6,553 nt of DNA from PHAA01 sp964457945 (lineage in GTDB: Bacteria > Bacillota > Syntrophomonadia > Syntrophomonadales > Syntrophomonadaceae). Below are positions 1-5,390 of the stretch, piece by piece. Made by a program: the position numbers and the translations under genes. The stretch spans positions 1 to 6,553 of the forward strand of contig CAYWFX010000089.1 of the NCBI GenBank assembly GCA_964457945.1. Reading direction: 5' to 3'. Position 1 is the first letter of the stretch, and every line of letters begins with the position of its first letter. The notes under the pieces are model-generated. The model ran no database searches and was not told the origin of the DNA. It saw only the letters and a list, made by a program, of their open reading frames with translations.

Positions 1-120
1 CCAGAGTTAGAACCAGAGCTAGAACCAGTGTTAGAGCCAGAGTTAGAAGCAGAGCTAGAACCAGAGCTAGAACCAGAGTTAGAAGCAGAGTTAGAACCAG
101 AGTTAGAACCAGAGTTAGAA
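1..120 (+). repeat. 12-bp tandem repeat, ten units (PELE/AELE coding)
   Basis: Ten consecutive 12-base units follow the pattern (c/g)cagag(t/c)tagaa, in frame with the truncated gene. Units differ mainly at the first base (CCA or GCA, giving Pro or Ala) and at the Leu codon (TTA or CTA). One unit at 25-36 has two changes (GTG for GAG and GAG for GAA). Near-identical synonymous positions suggest recent expansion by slippage. The array may continue left of the window. Confidence 0.95.
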
Positions 121-504
121 CAGCAGAATGAAATTAACCAATTGATAGATGCGGGCTTTGCATGTAAATTGGCAAATAAGCCTGAGGAGGCAGTTCGCAA
201 TTTTGCGGCAGCTTGGAAATTAACCGAAGATCCGGAACTGAAATATTTCTTAACCATGGAAACTGTAAATTTCTATAAGAATTTAGGGAGATACGAAGAG
301 ACGGAAGATCTTCTTGACATATATATTGGCAATAATAACCTGCGACCTGATATAATAGATAAAATAAATCGTCAGCTTTCTTATATCAGGATTTTGAGAG
401 CGGAATTAATAAGGCTCGGCATACCGGATACGCCTATAGCAGAGGTTCCGCGCTGGGTGCAGCTGAATGTGACCGAGAAAACGCAATTAGAAGAAAGCAG
501 ATGA
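1..504 (+). CDS. PELE-repeat protein with TPR-like C-terminal region, 5'-truncated
   Basis: This is the 3' part of a gene that enters from the left edge. The frame is open from base 1 and gives 167 residues to the TGA at 502-504. The first 40 residues are ten tandem four-residue units (PELE or AELE), very acidic and probably an extended or helical linker. Residues about 46-113 look like two TPR-type helix pairs, with small and aromatic residues spaced as in TPRs (around A54, A64, F68 and A71, then Y92, G96, Y98 and E99). The rest is a charged tail. A GTG at 28 could be read as a start, but it is one variant repeat unit without a ribosome binding site, so the real start is upstream. The next gene begins 14 bases later, which suggests an operon. 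The function is unknown; TPRs suggest protein-protein contact. No signal peptide can be judged because the N-terminus is missing. Confidence 0.7.
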   Translation, partial: PELEPELEPVLEPELEAELEPELEPELEAELEPELEPELEQQNEINQLIDAGFACKLANKPEEAVRNFAAAWKLTEDPELKYFLTMETVNFYKNLGRYEETEDLLDIYIGNNNLRPDIIDKINRQLSYIRILRAELIRLGIPDTPIAEVPRWVQLNVTEKTQLEESR

Positions 505-510
505 AGGGAG
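504..510 (+). promoter_or_regulatory. Ribosome binding site of the PRC-barrel gene
   Basis: AAGGGAG lies 8 bases before the ATG at 519 and starts at the last base of the preceding stop codon. It supports this start and tight coupling with the upstream gene. Confidence 0.7.
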
Positions 511-518
511 TTTGAGAA

Positions 519-1478
519 ATGAAGAGAAGCCAGGAGATCATAGGCCTGCCAGTTTTCTCGATTGTTGAAGGGAGAAAGATTGGACAGGTTAAGGATCTGG
601 TGATCAACCCCGAAGAAGGAAGGGTAGAGTTTATCCTGGTCAGCAATGGCAGTTGGTATGTGGGCGCAAGGGTTTTGCCTTACAAGGCCGTAATGGGAGT
701 GGGGGAGCATGCGGTCACCACTGAAAGCGAGAATCTTTTGGCCACGATTAATGAAACCTCCACTGCGAACAGCCTTTTACAGAGGAATATCGAAGTAAAA
801 GGCAATAGGGTTCTTACCAACAAAGGTAATCTAATTGGAGTCATAAGTGAGTACGAAATTGATGAAATTACAGGTAAAGTAGTCAGATTAGAGTATAAAA
901 CAGCCCAAAATGAAAGCTTGATAGATTCTGTGCAAGCCGATGATGTGCTGACTTATGGAGCAGATGTAATCGTGGTCAAGGAAAAGTCAACCAACCCGGA
1001 ACCTACATGGCCACTTCAATCTAGCGATAAGGAAAGATCGACACCAGCGCCTGTAGCAAGTGCTCCTGTTGAAAGAAACACTCCGGTTCCTCAGGTAAGT
1101 GCTCCGATTGAAAGACAGGCATCAGTTTATCAACCAAGTGCTCCTATAGAAAAACCGACACCGGTTATCGAGCCAAGTGCTCCTATAGAAAAACCAACAC
1201 CGGTTATCGAGCCAAGTGCTCCCATAGAAAAATCGACACCGGTTATTGAGTCAACTGCTCCTATACAAAAACAGGCGACAACTATTACACCCACAGATGG
1301 GACATCACTGTTTAAGGAGAGACAAAAGCAATTTTTGCTGGGCAAAAAAGTGATTCAGGATATCAGGGATGCCAGGGGGAGTGTAATTATCCAGGCCGGT
1401 ACAATAGTAACCGAAGAAATCTTTAACCTGGCAGACAAACAAGGTAAGTTTATGGAGCTTTCTGAGTTTGCCAAATAA
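519..1478 (+). CDS. PRC-barrel domain protein with Pro-rich repeat linker
   Basis: A 319-residue protein with no signal peptide or membrane segment. Residues about 4-75 form a PRC-barrel: the start RSQEIIGLPVFS, then GRKIGQVKDLVINPEEGRV, is the typical beta-hairpin pattern. A second PRC-like unit spans about 88-150 (RNIEVKGNRVLTNKGNLIGV, then a DEITGKVVRLEY strand). Residues 181-258 are six 13-residue repeats of the SAPIEKPTPVIEP type, a Pro-rich flexible linker. The C-terminal segment (about 262-319, with VIQDIRDARGSVIIQAGTIV) looks like a small beta-rich domain joined by the linker. PRC-barrels are found in ribosome-maturation, photosynthetic and sporulation-related proteins and usually bind other proteins or RNA, so no specific role can be assigned. 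The gene lies 14 bases after the TPR-like gene and 19 bases before the VanW-like gene, consistent with one transcript. Confidence 0.88.
   Translation: MKRSQEIIGLPVFSIVEGRKIGQVKDLVINPEEGRVEFILVSNGSWYVGARVLPYKAVMGVGEHAVTTESENLLATINETSTANSLLQRNIEVKGNRVLTNKGNLIGVISEYEIDEITGKVVRLEYKTAQNESLIDSVQADDVLTYGADVIVVKEKSTNPEPTWPLQSSDKERSTPAPVASAPVERNTPVPQVSAPIERQASVYQPSAPIEKPTPVIEPSAPIEKPTPVIEPSAPIEKSTPVIESTAPIQKQATTITPTDGTSLFKERQKQFLLGKKVIQDIRDARGSVIIQAGTIVTEEIFNLADKQGKFMELSEFAK
1059..1292 (+). repeat. 39-bp tandem repeat, six units, within the PRC-barrel gene
   Basis: Six units of 39 bases start at 1059, 1098, 1137, 1176, 1215 and 1254, each encoding a 13-residue unit like S-A-P-I-E-K-P-T-P-V-I-E-P. The units at 1137 and 1176 differ at a single base, while the outer units have drifted (for example S-A-P-V-E-R at 1059 and T-A-P-I-Q-K at 1254). 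A further partial, degenerate unit (STPAPVA) precedes the array. The gradient of identity suggests recent duplication of the central units. Confidence 0.95.
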
Positions 1479-1497
1479 TTGATTTGGGAGAAATGAT

Positions 1498-2754
1498 ATG
1501 ACAGACGGAAAAAAGACCATCGCCAGGGTCATATCGCTTGTAATGGTAGCGGCAATTATCACTATACTTTTGTCATCACTGGCACTTGCTGCAAGGGATG
1601 ACAAAATATATCCCTCCAATATTTCGGTAGATGGTATTGCCATTGCCAACCAGACTCGCCAGGAGGCCTTAAGGAGTTTGGAAGGCGGGATGAATAATTG
1701 GGAGGGTGTTTTACGTCTGAAAATCAGCAGCACCGGCGAAATTATCCCTATGCCCATCAAGGATAGTGGGATAAGTTATGATTTAGATAGGACTCTGGTA
1801 AAAGTGGATGATATTGTTGATAATTCCCAGGCAGCGGATTCGCTCTGGAAAAACGCAATGATAAGAGGTAAAGCAATCAACGTTAAACCTATCCTGCGGC
1901 TGGACGATAAGGAATTACTTTATTCAAGACTGCTGGACATCAAGCAAAGAACAGATAAACCAGCTATCGACGCACGGGTTTTATATAAAGATGGACTTTT
2001 GGAATATATAAGTCATGAAAAAGGATCAGCTATGGACATAAGCGTTGCTGTTAAGGAGATTAGCGCTGCTCTGTCTGAAGGTGATTTGGGGCCAGTAAGC
2101 CTTACGGTTAATGAGTTATCACCGAACGTCAAAAATGAAGATATTAAAAATGTTAAAGAATTAATAGGCGTTTACGTATCCCAATTGGATAAGAATTCAA
2201 CAACTAAAAGAGACTTACAATTGTACATATCTCTTTTAAATGGCAATATTGTTATTCCTGGTGACACCTTTTCCATGATTAAAACCTTGAATCAAAAAGT
2301 CACCCAGATTCCAGCTATTAATATTCTAGCTGAGGCTATTTACCAAGCATGTCTGAATGCGCATATTCAAGTGGTGGATCGACCTGCTCGTACAGCGGCT
2401 TCCCAAGACGTTAAATTTGTTAATAATTTGGGTAATCCCGTTTTATTGTACTTAGCTATTGAGGAAAACAAACTGCTGGTAAAGATTTATGGTTGTCAAA
2501 CTGAAGAGGGAAGAGAAGTTTCCTTGATCCGGGAACAGACGGTGTTGACTCCTGAGCTGGTAGAGAAGGTAAGCCTTGGTCTTAAACCCCAGGAGAGAAT
2601 AGTGCAGCAGGAAGGGAAAAACGGTATGGAGTTAAGAACATATCGGCTGGTAAAGGAAAATGGCAGGGAAGTTGCCAAAGAACTCTTAGCCGAGGAAACC
2701 TACCCTCCCCTGAACAGCATAATACTAACGGCTCCAGGCAGTATTATCAAATAG
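1498..2754 (+). CDS. Exported VanW/G5-like protein with degenerate VanW core
   Basis: A 418-residue protein with a clear signal peptide: basic residues K5, K6 and R10, a hydrophobic core at about 11-28, and a likely signal peptidase I site A29-L30-A31|A32. It is therefore secreted or anchored at the outer membrane face. Residues about 38-140 resemble the N-terminal peptidoglycan-binding-like domain of VanW proteins (YPSNISVDGIAI and a following EAL helix). Residues about 215-335 match a VanW domain at both ends: NGNIVIPGDTFS at 248-259, then VKFVNNLGNPV at 305-315. Between them the usual GGGICQ-type motif is absent and the segment is shortened. The C-terminal part (about 345-418, with KPQERIVQQEGKNG, TYRLVKENGREV and a YPP motif) looks like a G5-type extension. 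The start ATG follows TGGGAG by 7 bases. VanW has no established enzymatic activity; a role in the cell wall is inference. Confidence 0.82.
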   Translation: MTDGKKTIARVISLVMVAAIITILLSSLALAARDDKIYPSNISVDGIAIANQTRQEALRSLEGGMNNWEGVLRLKISSTGEIIPMPIKDSGISYDLDRTLVKVDDIVDNSQAADSLWKNAMIRGKAINVKPILRLDDKELLYSRLLDIKQRTDKPAIDARVLYKDGLLEYISHEKGSAMDISVAVKEISAALSEGDLGPVSLTVNELSPNVKNEDIKNVKELIGVYVSQLDKNSTTKRDLQLYISLLNGNIVIPGDTFSMIKTLNQKVTQIPAINILAEAIYQACLNAHIQVVDRPARTAASQDVKFVNNLGNPVLLYLAIEENKLLVKIYGCQTEEGREVSLIREQTVLTPELVEKVSLGLKPQERIVQQEGKNGMELRTYRLVKENGREVAKELLAEETYPPLNSIILTAPGSIIK

Positions 2755-2808
2755 TGGGGTCGTGTTTTTAAAGAAAAGGCGATTCTATTGGAAAACCTGT
2801 AAAGAAAG

Positions 2809-2821
2809 AACAATGATTGTT
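2809..2821. promoter_or_regulatory. Palindrome over the -35 region, possible operator
   Basis: AACAAT-G-ATTGTT is a perfect 6+1+6 inverted repeat. It covers the -35 position of the extended -10 promoter at 2836. A dimeric regulator bound here would block or recruit polymerase. The regulator is not identifiable and the site could be chance in AT-rich DNA. Confidence 0.35.
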
Positions 2822-2841
2822 GTAGGATACTGTGATATAAT
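2813..2841 (+). promoter_or_regulatory. Extended -10 promoter of the small membrane protein gene
   Basis: A perfect TATAAT lies at 2836-2841 with the extended -10 dinucleotide TG at 2833-2834 (TGATATAAT). The -35 position with 17-base spacing (2813-2818, ATGATT) matches poorly, as is tolerated in extended -10 promoters. The predicted transcription start is near 2848, giving a leader of about 70 bases. Confidence 0.6.
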
Positions 2842-2920
2842 ATTTAGGATTTAGTACATAAGGATATTTATTTAATGACAAGGTTAATTATAAATTGTGT
2901 TAGAAAGGGGAAACTGTTTA

Positions 2921-3028
2921 ATGGAGGAGTTAACAAAACAGGTTAAAAGTGAAATGCTAAGAACCGTTATATGGTTGCTGGTCTCATTGGGTACAGGGAT
3001 AGGAATTTATTATATGGTTTGGAAATAA
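2921..3028 (+). CDS. Small single-pass membrane protein, 35 residues
   Basis: An ATG at 2921 opens a 35-codon frame to the TAA at 3026-3028. AAAGGGG (2904-2910) lies 10 bases upstream. The N-terminal half is amphipathic and charged (MEELTKQVKSEMLR). Residues about 16-34 are one hydrophobic helix (VIWLLVSLGTGIGIYYMVW) with a G24-x3-G28 helix-packing motif, ending in a single Lys. Charge distribution does not clearly settle the orientation. The gene has its own promoter (TATAAT at 2836) and is followed by a terminator at 3060-3093, so it looks like a monocistronic unit. I do not recognise the family. Small membrane proteins often modulate a larger membrane complex, but no partner is indicated. 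That all signals are in order makes this better supported than a random short frame. Confidence 0.65.
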   Translation: MEELTKQVKSEMLRTVIWLLVSLGTGIGIYYMVWK

Positions 3029-3059
3029 GTTTTATTTTCAAATGAAAAGGTGGAGAAAC

Positions 3060-3093
3060 GGGGCGGTTTTGACAAACTGCTCCTTATTTTTTT
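3060..3093 (+). terminator. Intrinsic terminator after the small membrane protein gene
   Basis: GGGGCGGTTT (3060-3069), loop TGAC, then AAACTGCTCC (3074-3083) form a 10-bp stem with two G-U pairs. A T-rich tract TTATTTTTTT follows at 3084-3093. It isolates the small gene from the csoR operon. Confidence 0.88.
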
Positions 3094-3162
3094 GCTTCCT
3101 TATTTATTATTATGGTTCCGGTACTCTAGTGTAAATTTGGTTTCATAAGTTATACATTATAT

Positions 3163-3192
3163 TTGACAAATATATACTAAGTGTTTTATACT
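3163..3192 (+). promoter_or_regulatory. Sigma-A type promoter of the csoR-trxA operon
   Basis: A consensus -35 TTGACA at 3163-3168 is followed after 18 bases by TATACT at 3187-3192 (alternatively TTATAC at 17 bases). The predicted transcription start is about 3199, just before the inverted repeat at 3203-3219, so a repressor bound there would cover the start site. Confidence 0.75.
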
Positions 3193-3202
3193 TTTAACAA
3201 AG

Positions 3203-3219
3203 ATACCCGAAGGGGGTAT
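3203..3219. promoter_or_regulatory. CsoR-type operator, inverted repeat
   Basis: ATACCC-GAAGG-GGGTAT is a perfect 6-bp inverted repeat with a 5-base GC-rich centre. It has the shape of known CsoR-family operators (TACCC/GGGTA arms around a G-rich centre). It lies between the predicted transcription start and the csoR ribosome binding site, indicating autoregulation. In RNA the same bases could form a short hairpin near the ribosome binding site. Confidence 0.75.
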
Positions 3220-3233
3220 AAAGAGGTGAGCAA

Positions 3234-3500
3234 ATGCAAGGAGACCCACGTAAAAGTGTAATATCAAGGCTCAGGCGCATAGAGGGACAGGTCAGAGGGG
3301 TGCAGCACATGATTGAAGAAGAGGCTGATTGCGGCGAGATTTTAAACCAGATAGCTGCAATCAAATCGGCTGTTAATCATGCAGGAATAGTAATATTTGA
3401 GAATCATGCCCGGCAATGTATTAACAAATCGCTAAATGAAACCGACCAAGATCAAAGCTTTGATGAAATCGTGAGGGTGATGAGCAGGTTCATCAAATAA
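3234..3500 (+). CDS. csoR: CsoR-family metal-sensing transcriptional repressor (DUF156)
   Basis: An 88-residue all-helical repressor of the CsoR/RcnR family, full length. The N-terminal helix has the family signature ISRLRRIEGQVRGVQ (10-24). Candidate ligands are C33, H58 and C62; their 25- and 4-residue spacing matches C36, H61 and C65 of Mycobacterium CsoR, and E78 matches the second-shell glutamate E81. The tyrosine next to the first Cys in that protein is Asp here (D32). The CstR-type persulfide sensor has two Cys and no His, so the residues favour Cu(I) sensing. RcnR-like Ni/Co sensors use additional His. The start ATG follows AGAGGTGA. It shares an operon with thioredoxin, 18 bases downstream, and lies behind a palindromic operator, so it probably represses its own operon in the cytoplasm. 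No copper ATPase or CopZ gene is in the window. Confidence 0.88.
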   Translation: MQGDPRKSVISRLRRIEGQVRGVQHMIEEEADCGEILNQIAAIKSAVNHAGIVIFENHARQCINKSLNETDQDQSFDEIVRVMSRFIK

Positions 3501-3503
3501 TGT

Positions 3504-3510
3504 AAGGAGG
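3504..3510 (+). promoter_or_regulatory. Ribosome binding site deciding the GTG start of thioredoxin
   Basis: AAGGAGG lies 8 bases before the GTG at 3519. An overlapping ATG at 3517 is in another frame that does not encode thioredoxin, so GTG is the start. Confidence 0.85.
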
Positions 3511-3518
3511 CGTTTAAT

Positions 3519-3845
3519 GTGGCTAACGTAAAAACAATAAGCACAGACAATTTTGAGAAGGAAGTATTACAGTCAGAGCAACCTGTATTACTGGATTTTT
3601 GGGCACCCTGGTGTGGCCCATGTAAAATGGTAGGTCCCATTGTGGAAACCCTGGCCGATGAGAATGTAGGCAAAATAGTTATAGGTAAAGTCAATGTAGA
3701 TGAAAATCAGTCCCTGGCTGGGCAATTTGGGGTTAGAGGCATTCCTACCCTTTTGTTTTTCAAGGCGGGCAAGGAAGCCAAACGTATAGTAGGTGCCCAG
3801 AACAAAAACCAGATACAAAAGCTTATTGATGAAGTAATTGCATAG
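3519..3845 (+). CDS. trxA: Thioredoxin
   Basis: A 108-residue classical thioredoxin, the usual length for the family. It reduces disulfides in cytoplasmic proteins and is itself reduced by thioredoxin reductase, which is not in this window. The active site WCGPCK has C32 and C35, D26 is the conserved buried acid, and GIPT carries the cis-proline P76; numbering coincides with E. coli TrxA. No signal peptide is present. It is the second gene of the csoR-trxA operon (18-base gap) and is followed by a hairpin terminator. Expression is therefore likely under CsoR-family control, implying induction by Cu(I) or thiol stress. The start is GTG, supported by AAGGAGG. Confidence 0.97.
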   Translation: MANVKTISTDNFEKEVLQSEQPVLLDFWAPWCGPCKMVGPIVETLADENVGKIVIGKVNVDENQSLAGQFGVRGIPTLLFFKAGKEAKRIVGAQNKNQIQKLIDEVIA

Positions 3846-3861
3846 ATAAGCAGATGCTTAG

Positions 3862-3903
3862 ATGACCATCCTCACTAAAGGCTAGAGGATGGTCATTTTT
3901 TAT
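3862..3903 (+). terminator. Intrinsic terminator of csoR-trxA, overlapping the rarA stop
   Basis: ATGACCATCCTC (3862-3873) pairs perfectly with GAGGATGGTCAT (3885-3896) around an 11-base loop, followed by a T-rich tract to about 3903. The minus-strand rarA stop codon (3893-3895) is inside the 3' arm, and the T-tract encodes the last Lys-Lys of RarA. On the minus strand there is no T-tract after the stem, so it should act mainly on trxA. A smaller palindrome, TAAGCA-GA-TGCTTA, lies at 3847-3860. Confidence 0.9.
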
Positions 3904-5212
3904 TGGGAAGATCCTTTAGAAATTTTTGAATGGTATTTTCGTAACCATTATGGCTGGGATGATAAAAATTTACTGGTCCTAGCTCATCCGGCAGGTAGGT
4001 CTGCTCAACATAGCCCCCAAAGTCATGGGGATATTTATAGCCTTTACCTTTTCCCAATTTCGGACCAGCCTGGGAATGCGAGGTATCGGCAATATGCGCG
4101 GGGACAGTTACCCGGTTTTTGCTGCGCACGACTGCCAGGGCTTCATCGATGGCTATCTTGCTGCTGTTGCTCTTTGGTGCGGTGCACAGGTAGATGGTGG
4201 CTTCCGCCAAGGGGATACGGGCTTCAGGAAGTCCAATATATTGAACGGCGCTGGCGGCAGAAGTAGCTATGGTTAGAGCATTAGGGTCGGCCAAACCTAT
4301 GTCCTCGGCAGCATGAACGATTAGCCTGCGGGCGATATATTTAGGATCTTCCCCACCTTCCAGCATGACCGCCATCCAGTAAAGAGCTGCATCAGGATCT
4401 GAGCCGCGAATGCTTTTTATGAAGGCGGATATAGTGTCATAATGGTAATCGCCACTCCGGTCATACTTAACGATAAGCTTGCCGGTGATCTTTTTTAGCA
4501 GCCCCGCATTTACATCGAGGTGTCCATCGGGGCTGGAATAGGAATTATTGAGCGTATCCAGAATGTTAAGGGCGGTGCGGGCATCCCCCTGGGAAGCCTG
4601 GATAAGAATCGCCATGCTCTCCTCATCTATCTTAATATCGAGGTTACCCAGACCCTTCTCGCGGTCCTTTAAGGCATTGTTTACGATTTGCGCTATGTCT
4701 TGGGACTCTAGTGCCTCCAGGATATAAAGCTTCATGCGTGAAAGCAGGGCGTTATTCAGCTCATATAGAGGGTTTTCGGTCGTGGCACCGATCAGGATGA
4801 GAGTGCCATCCTCAACGAAGGGCAGTAAGACGTCCTGTTGACTCTTGTTAAAGCGGTGAATTTCATCCACAAACAGGACGGTCTGCTGTTGATAATATTT
4901 ACGCAGATCCTCGGCAGCGGCAGCTACTTTGCGGATATCGCTTACCCCCGCGGTAACGGCCTGTAAGTATTCAAAATGGGAATTCGTCATCCGGGCAATA
5001 ATTCGAGCTATGCTGGTCTTGCCAGTTCCCGGAGGGCCATAGAGCACAAATGAATGCAGGGAGTCTTTCTCAATAGCCCTTCTAAGCGGAGAACCAAGGC
5101 CCACGATATGTTCCTGTCCAACCACTTCATCAAGACTGCTGGGCCTCATCCTCCAGGCCAGAGGAGCATTGGCTTCTTTTCTTTGGGCATCACTGGTTGA
5201 AAATAAATCCAT
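3893..5212 (-). CDS. rarA: Replication-associated recombination protein A (RarA/MgsA, AAA+ ATPase)
   Basis: A 439-residue clamp-loader-like AAA+ ATPase that acts at stalled replication forks. In order it has the start MDLFS and WRMRPSSLDEVVGQEH (20-35), Walker A GPPGTGKT (59-66), Walker B LFVDEIHRF with D116 and E117, sensor 1 GATTENP (142-148), an Arg finger in LLSRM at R159, and the sensor-2 region GDARTALN. The C-terminal half is the RarA tetramerisation domain (LEGGEDPKYIARRL, HAAEDIGLADP, and the ending with KYPHDFGGYVEQ). All key residues are intact and the length is normal. The start ATG is at 5210-5212 on the complement, 10 bases after AGGAGG (5223-5228). It is transcribed divergently from mnmA and convergently with trxA. 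Assignment is very secure. Confidence 0.97.
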   Translation of the reverse strand: MDLFSTSDAQRKEANAPLAWRMRPSSLDEVVGQEHIVGLGSPLRRAIEKDSLHSFVLYGPPGTGKTSIARIIARMTNSHFEYLQAVTAGVSDIRKVAAAAEDLRKYYQQQTVLFVDEIHRFNKSQQDVLLPFVEDGTLILIGATTENPLYELNNALLSRMKLYILEALESQDIAQIVNNALKDREKGLGNLDIKIDEESMAILIQASQGDARTALNILDTLNNSYSSPDGHLDVNAGLLKKITGKLIVKYDRSGDYHYDTISAFIKSIRGSDPDAALYWMAVMLEGGEDPKYIARRLIVHAAEDIGLADPNALTIATSAASAVQYIGLPEARIPLAEATIYLCTAPKSNSSKIAIDEALAVVRSKNRVTVPAHIADTSHSQAGPKLGKGKGYKYPHDFGGYVEQTYLPDELGPVNFYHPSHNGYENTIQKFLKDLPNKK

Positions 5213-5280
5213 GTATCAAAAACCTCCTGCTAATGTTACGCAGAGAACGGTTCAATTTCTCGCATCGATATCATATTGCC

Positions 5281-5309
5281 ATTATAGCTGATTACAACAT
5301 GCTTGATAA
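5281..5309 (-). promoter_or_regulatory. rarA promoter
   Basis: On the complement there is a perfect -10 TATAAT (5281-5286) and a -35 TTATCA (5304-5309) with 17-base spacing. The predicted start near 5274 gives a leader of about 60 bases. The -35 overlaps that of the mnmA promoter. Confidence 0.72.
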
Positions 5310-5331
5310 TACCTGTATTACGTGCTATAAA
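5303..5331 (+). promoter_or_regulatory. mnmA promoter
   Basis: TTGATA (5303-5308), 17 bases, then TATAAA (5326-5331). The predicted transcription start is about 5338, leaving a leader of about 53 bases to the TTG start at 5391. It would leave only about 8 bases to the ATG at 5346. Confidence 0.72.
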
Positions 5332-5377
5332 TTTTAGAAACGAAGATGACGATTAATGTTAAATTCCTCGTCTACAA

Positions 5378-5384
5378 AAGGAGA
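5378..5384 (+). promoter_or_regulatory. Ribosome binding site deciding the TTG start of mnmA
   Basis: AAGGAGA lies 6 bases before the TTG at 5391. The upstream in-frame ATG at 5346 has no such site. TTG also places the protein start where MnmA normally starts, a few residues before SGGVDS. Confidence 0.88.
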
Positions 5385-5390
5385 TTTGGC

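Larger units (their letters stand above)
2755..2920. other. Intergenic region after the VanW-like gene
   Basis: No gene is seen here, and no canonical hairpin plus T-tract follows the VanW-like stop codon. The region carries the promoter and palindrome of the small membrane protein gene, listed separately. Transcription from the upstream operon may continue to the terminator at 3060. Confidence 0.5.

Noticed and set aside
28..30. GTG as start codon of the first gene
   Set aside because: It is a variant repeat unit inside an array that is open to base 1, with no ribosome binding site. The gene is truncated by the window edge.
1130..1345. Minus-strand frame with a repeated Gly-rich pattern
   Set aside because: It is the reverse shadow of the 39-bp repeat in the PRC-barrel gene, so its periodicity is inherited. 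It has no independent signals.
2721..2745. AATACT/AGTATT hairpin at the end of the VanW-like gene as a terminator
   Set aside because: The stem is only 6 bp with a 13-base loop inside the coding sequence, and no T-tract follows.
3889..4276. Plus-strand frames opposite the rarA C-terminal coding region
   Set aside because: RarA on the other strand is certain over this stretch. These frames encode no recognisable domain.
5346..5390. ATG at 5346 as the start of MnmA
   Set aside because: It lacks a ribosome binding site, lies only about 8 bases from the predicted transcription start, and adds 15 residues not typical of the family. TTG 5391 fits better.
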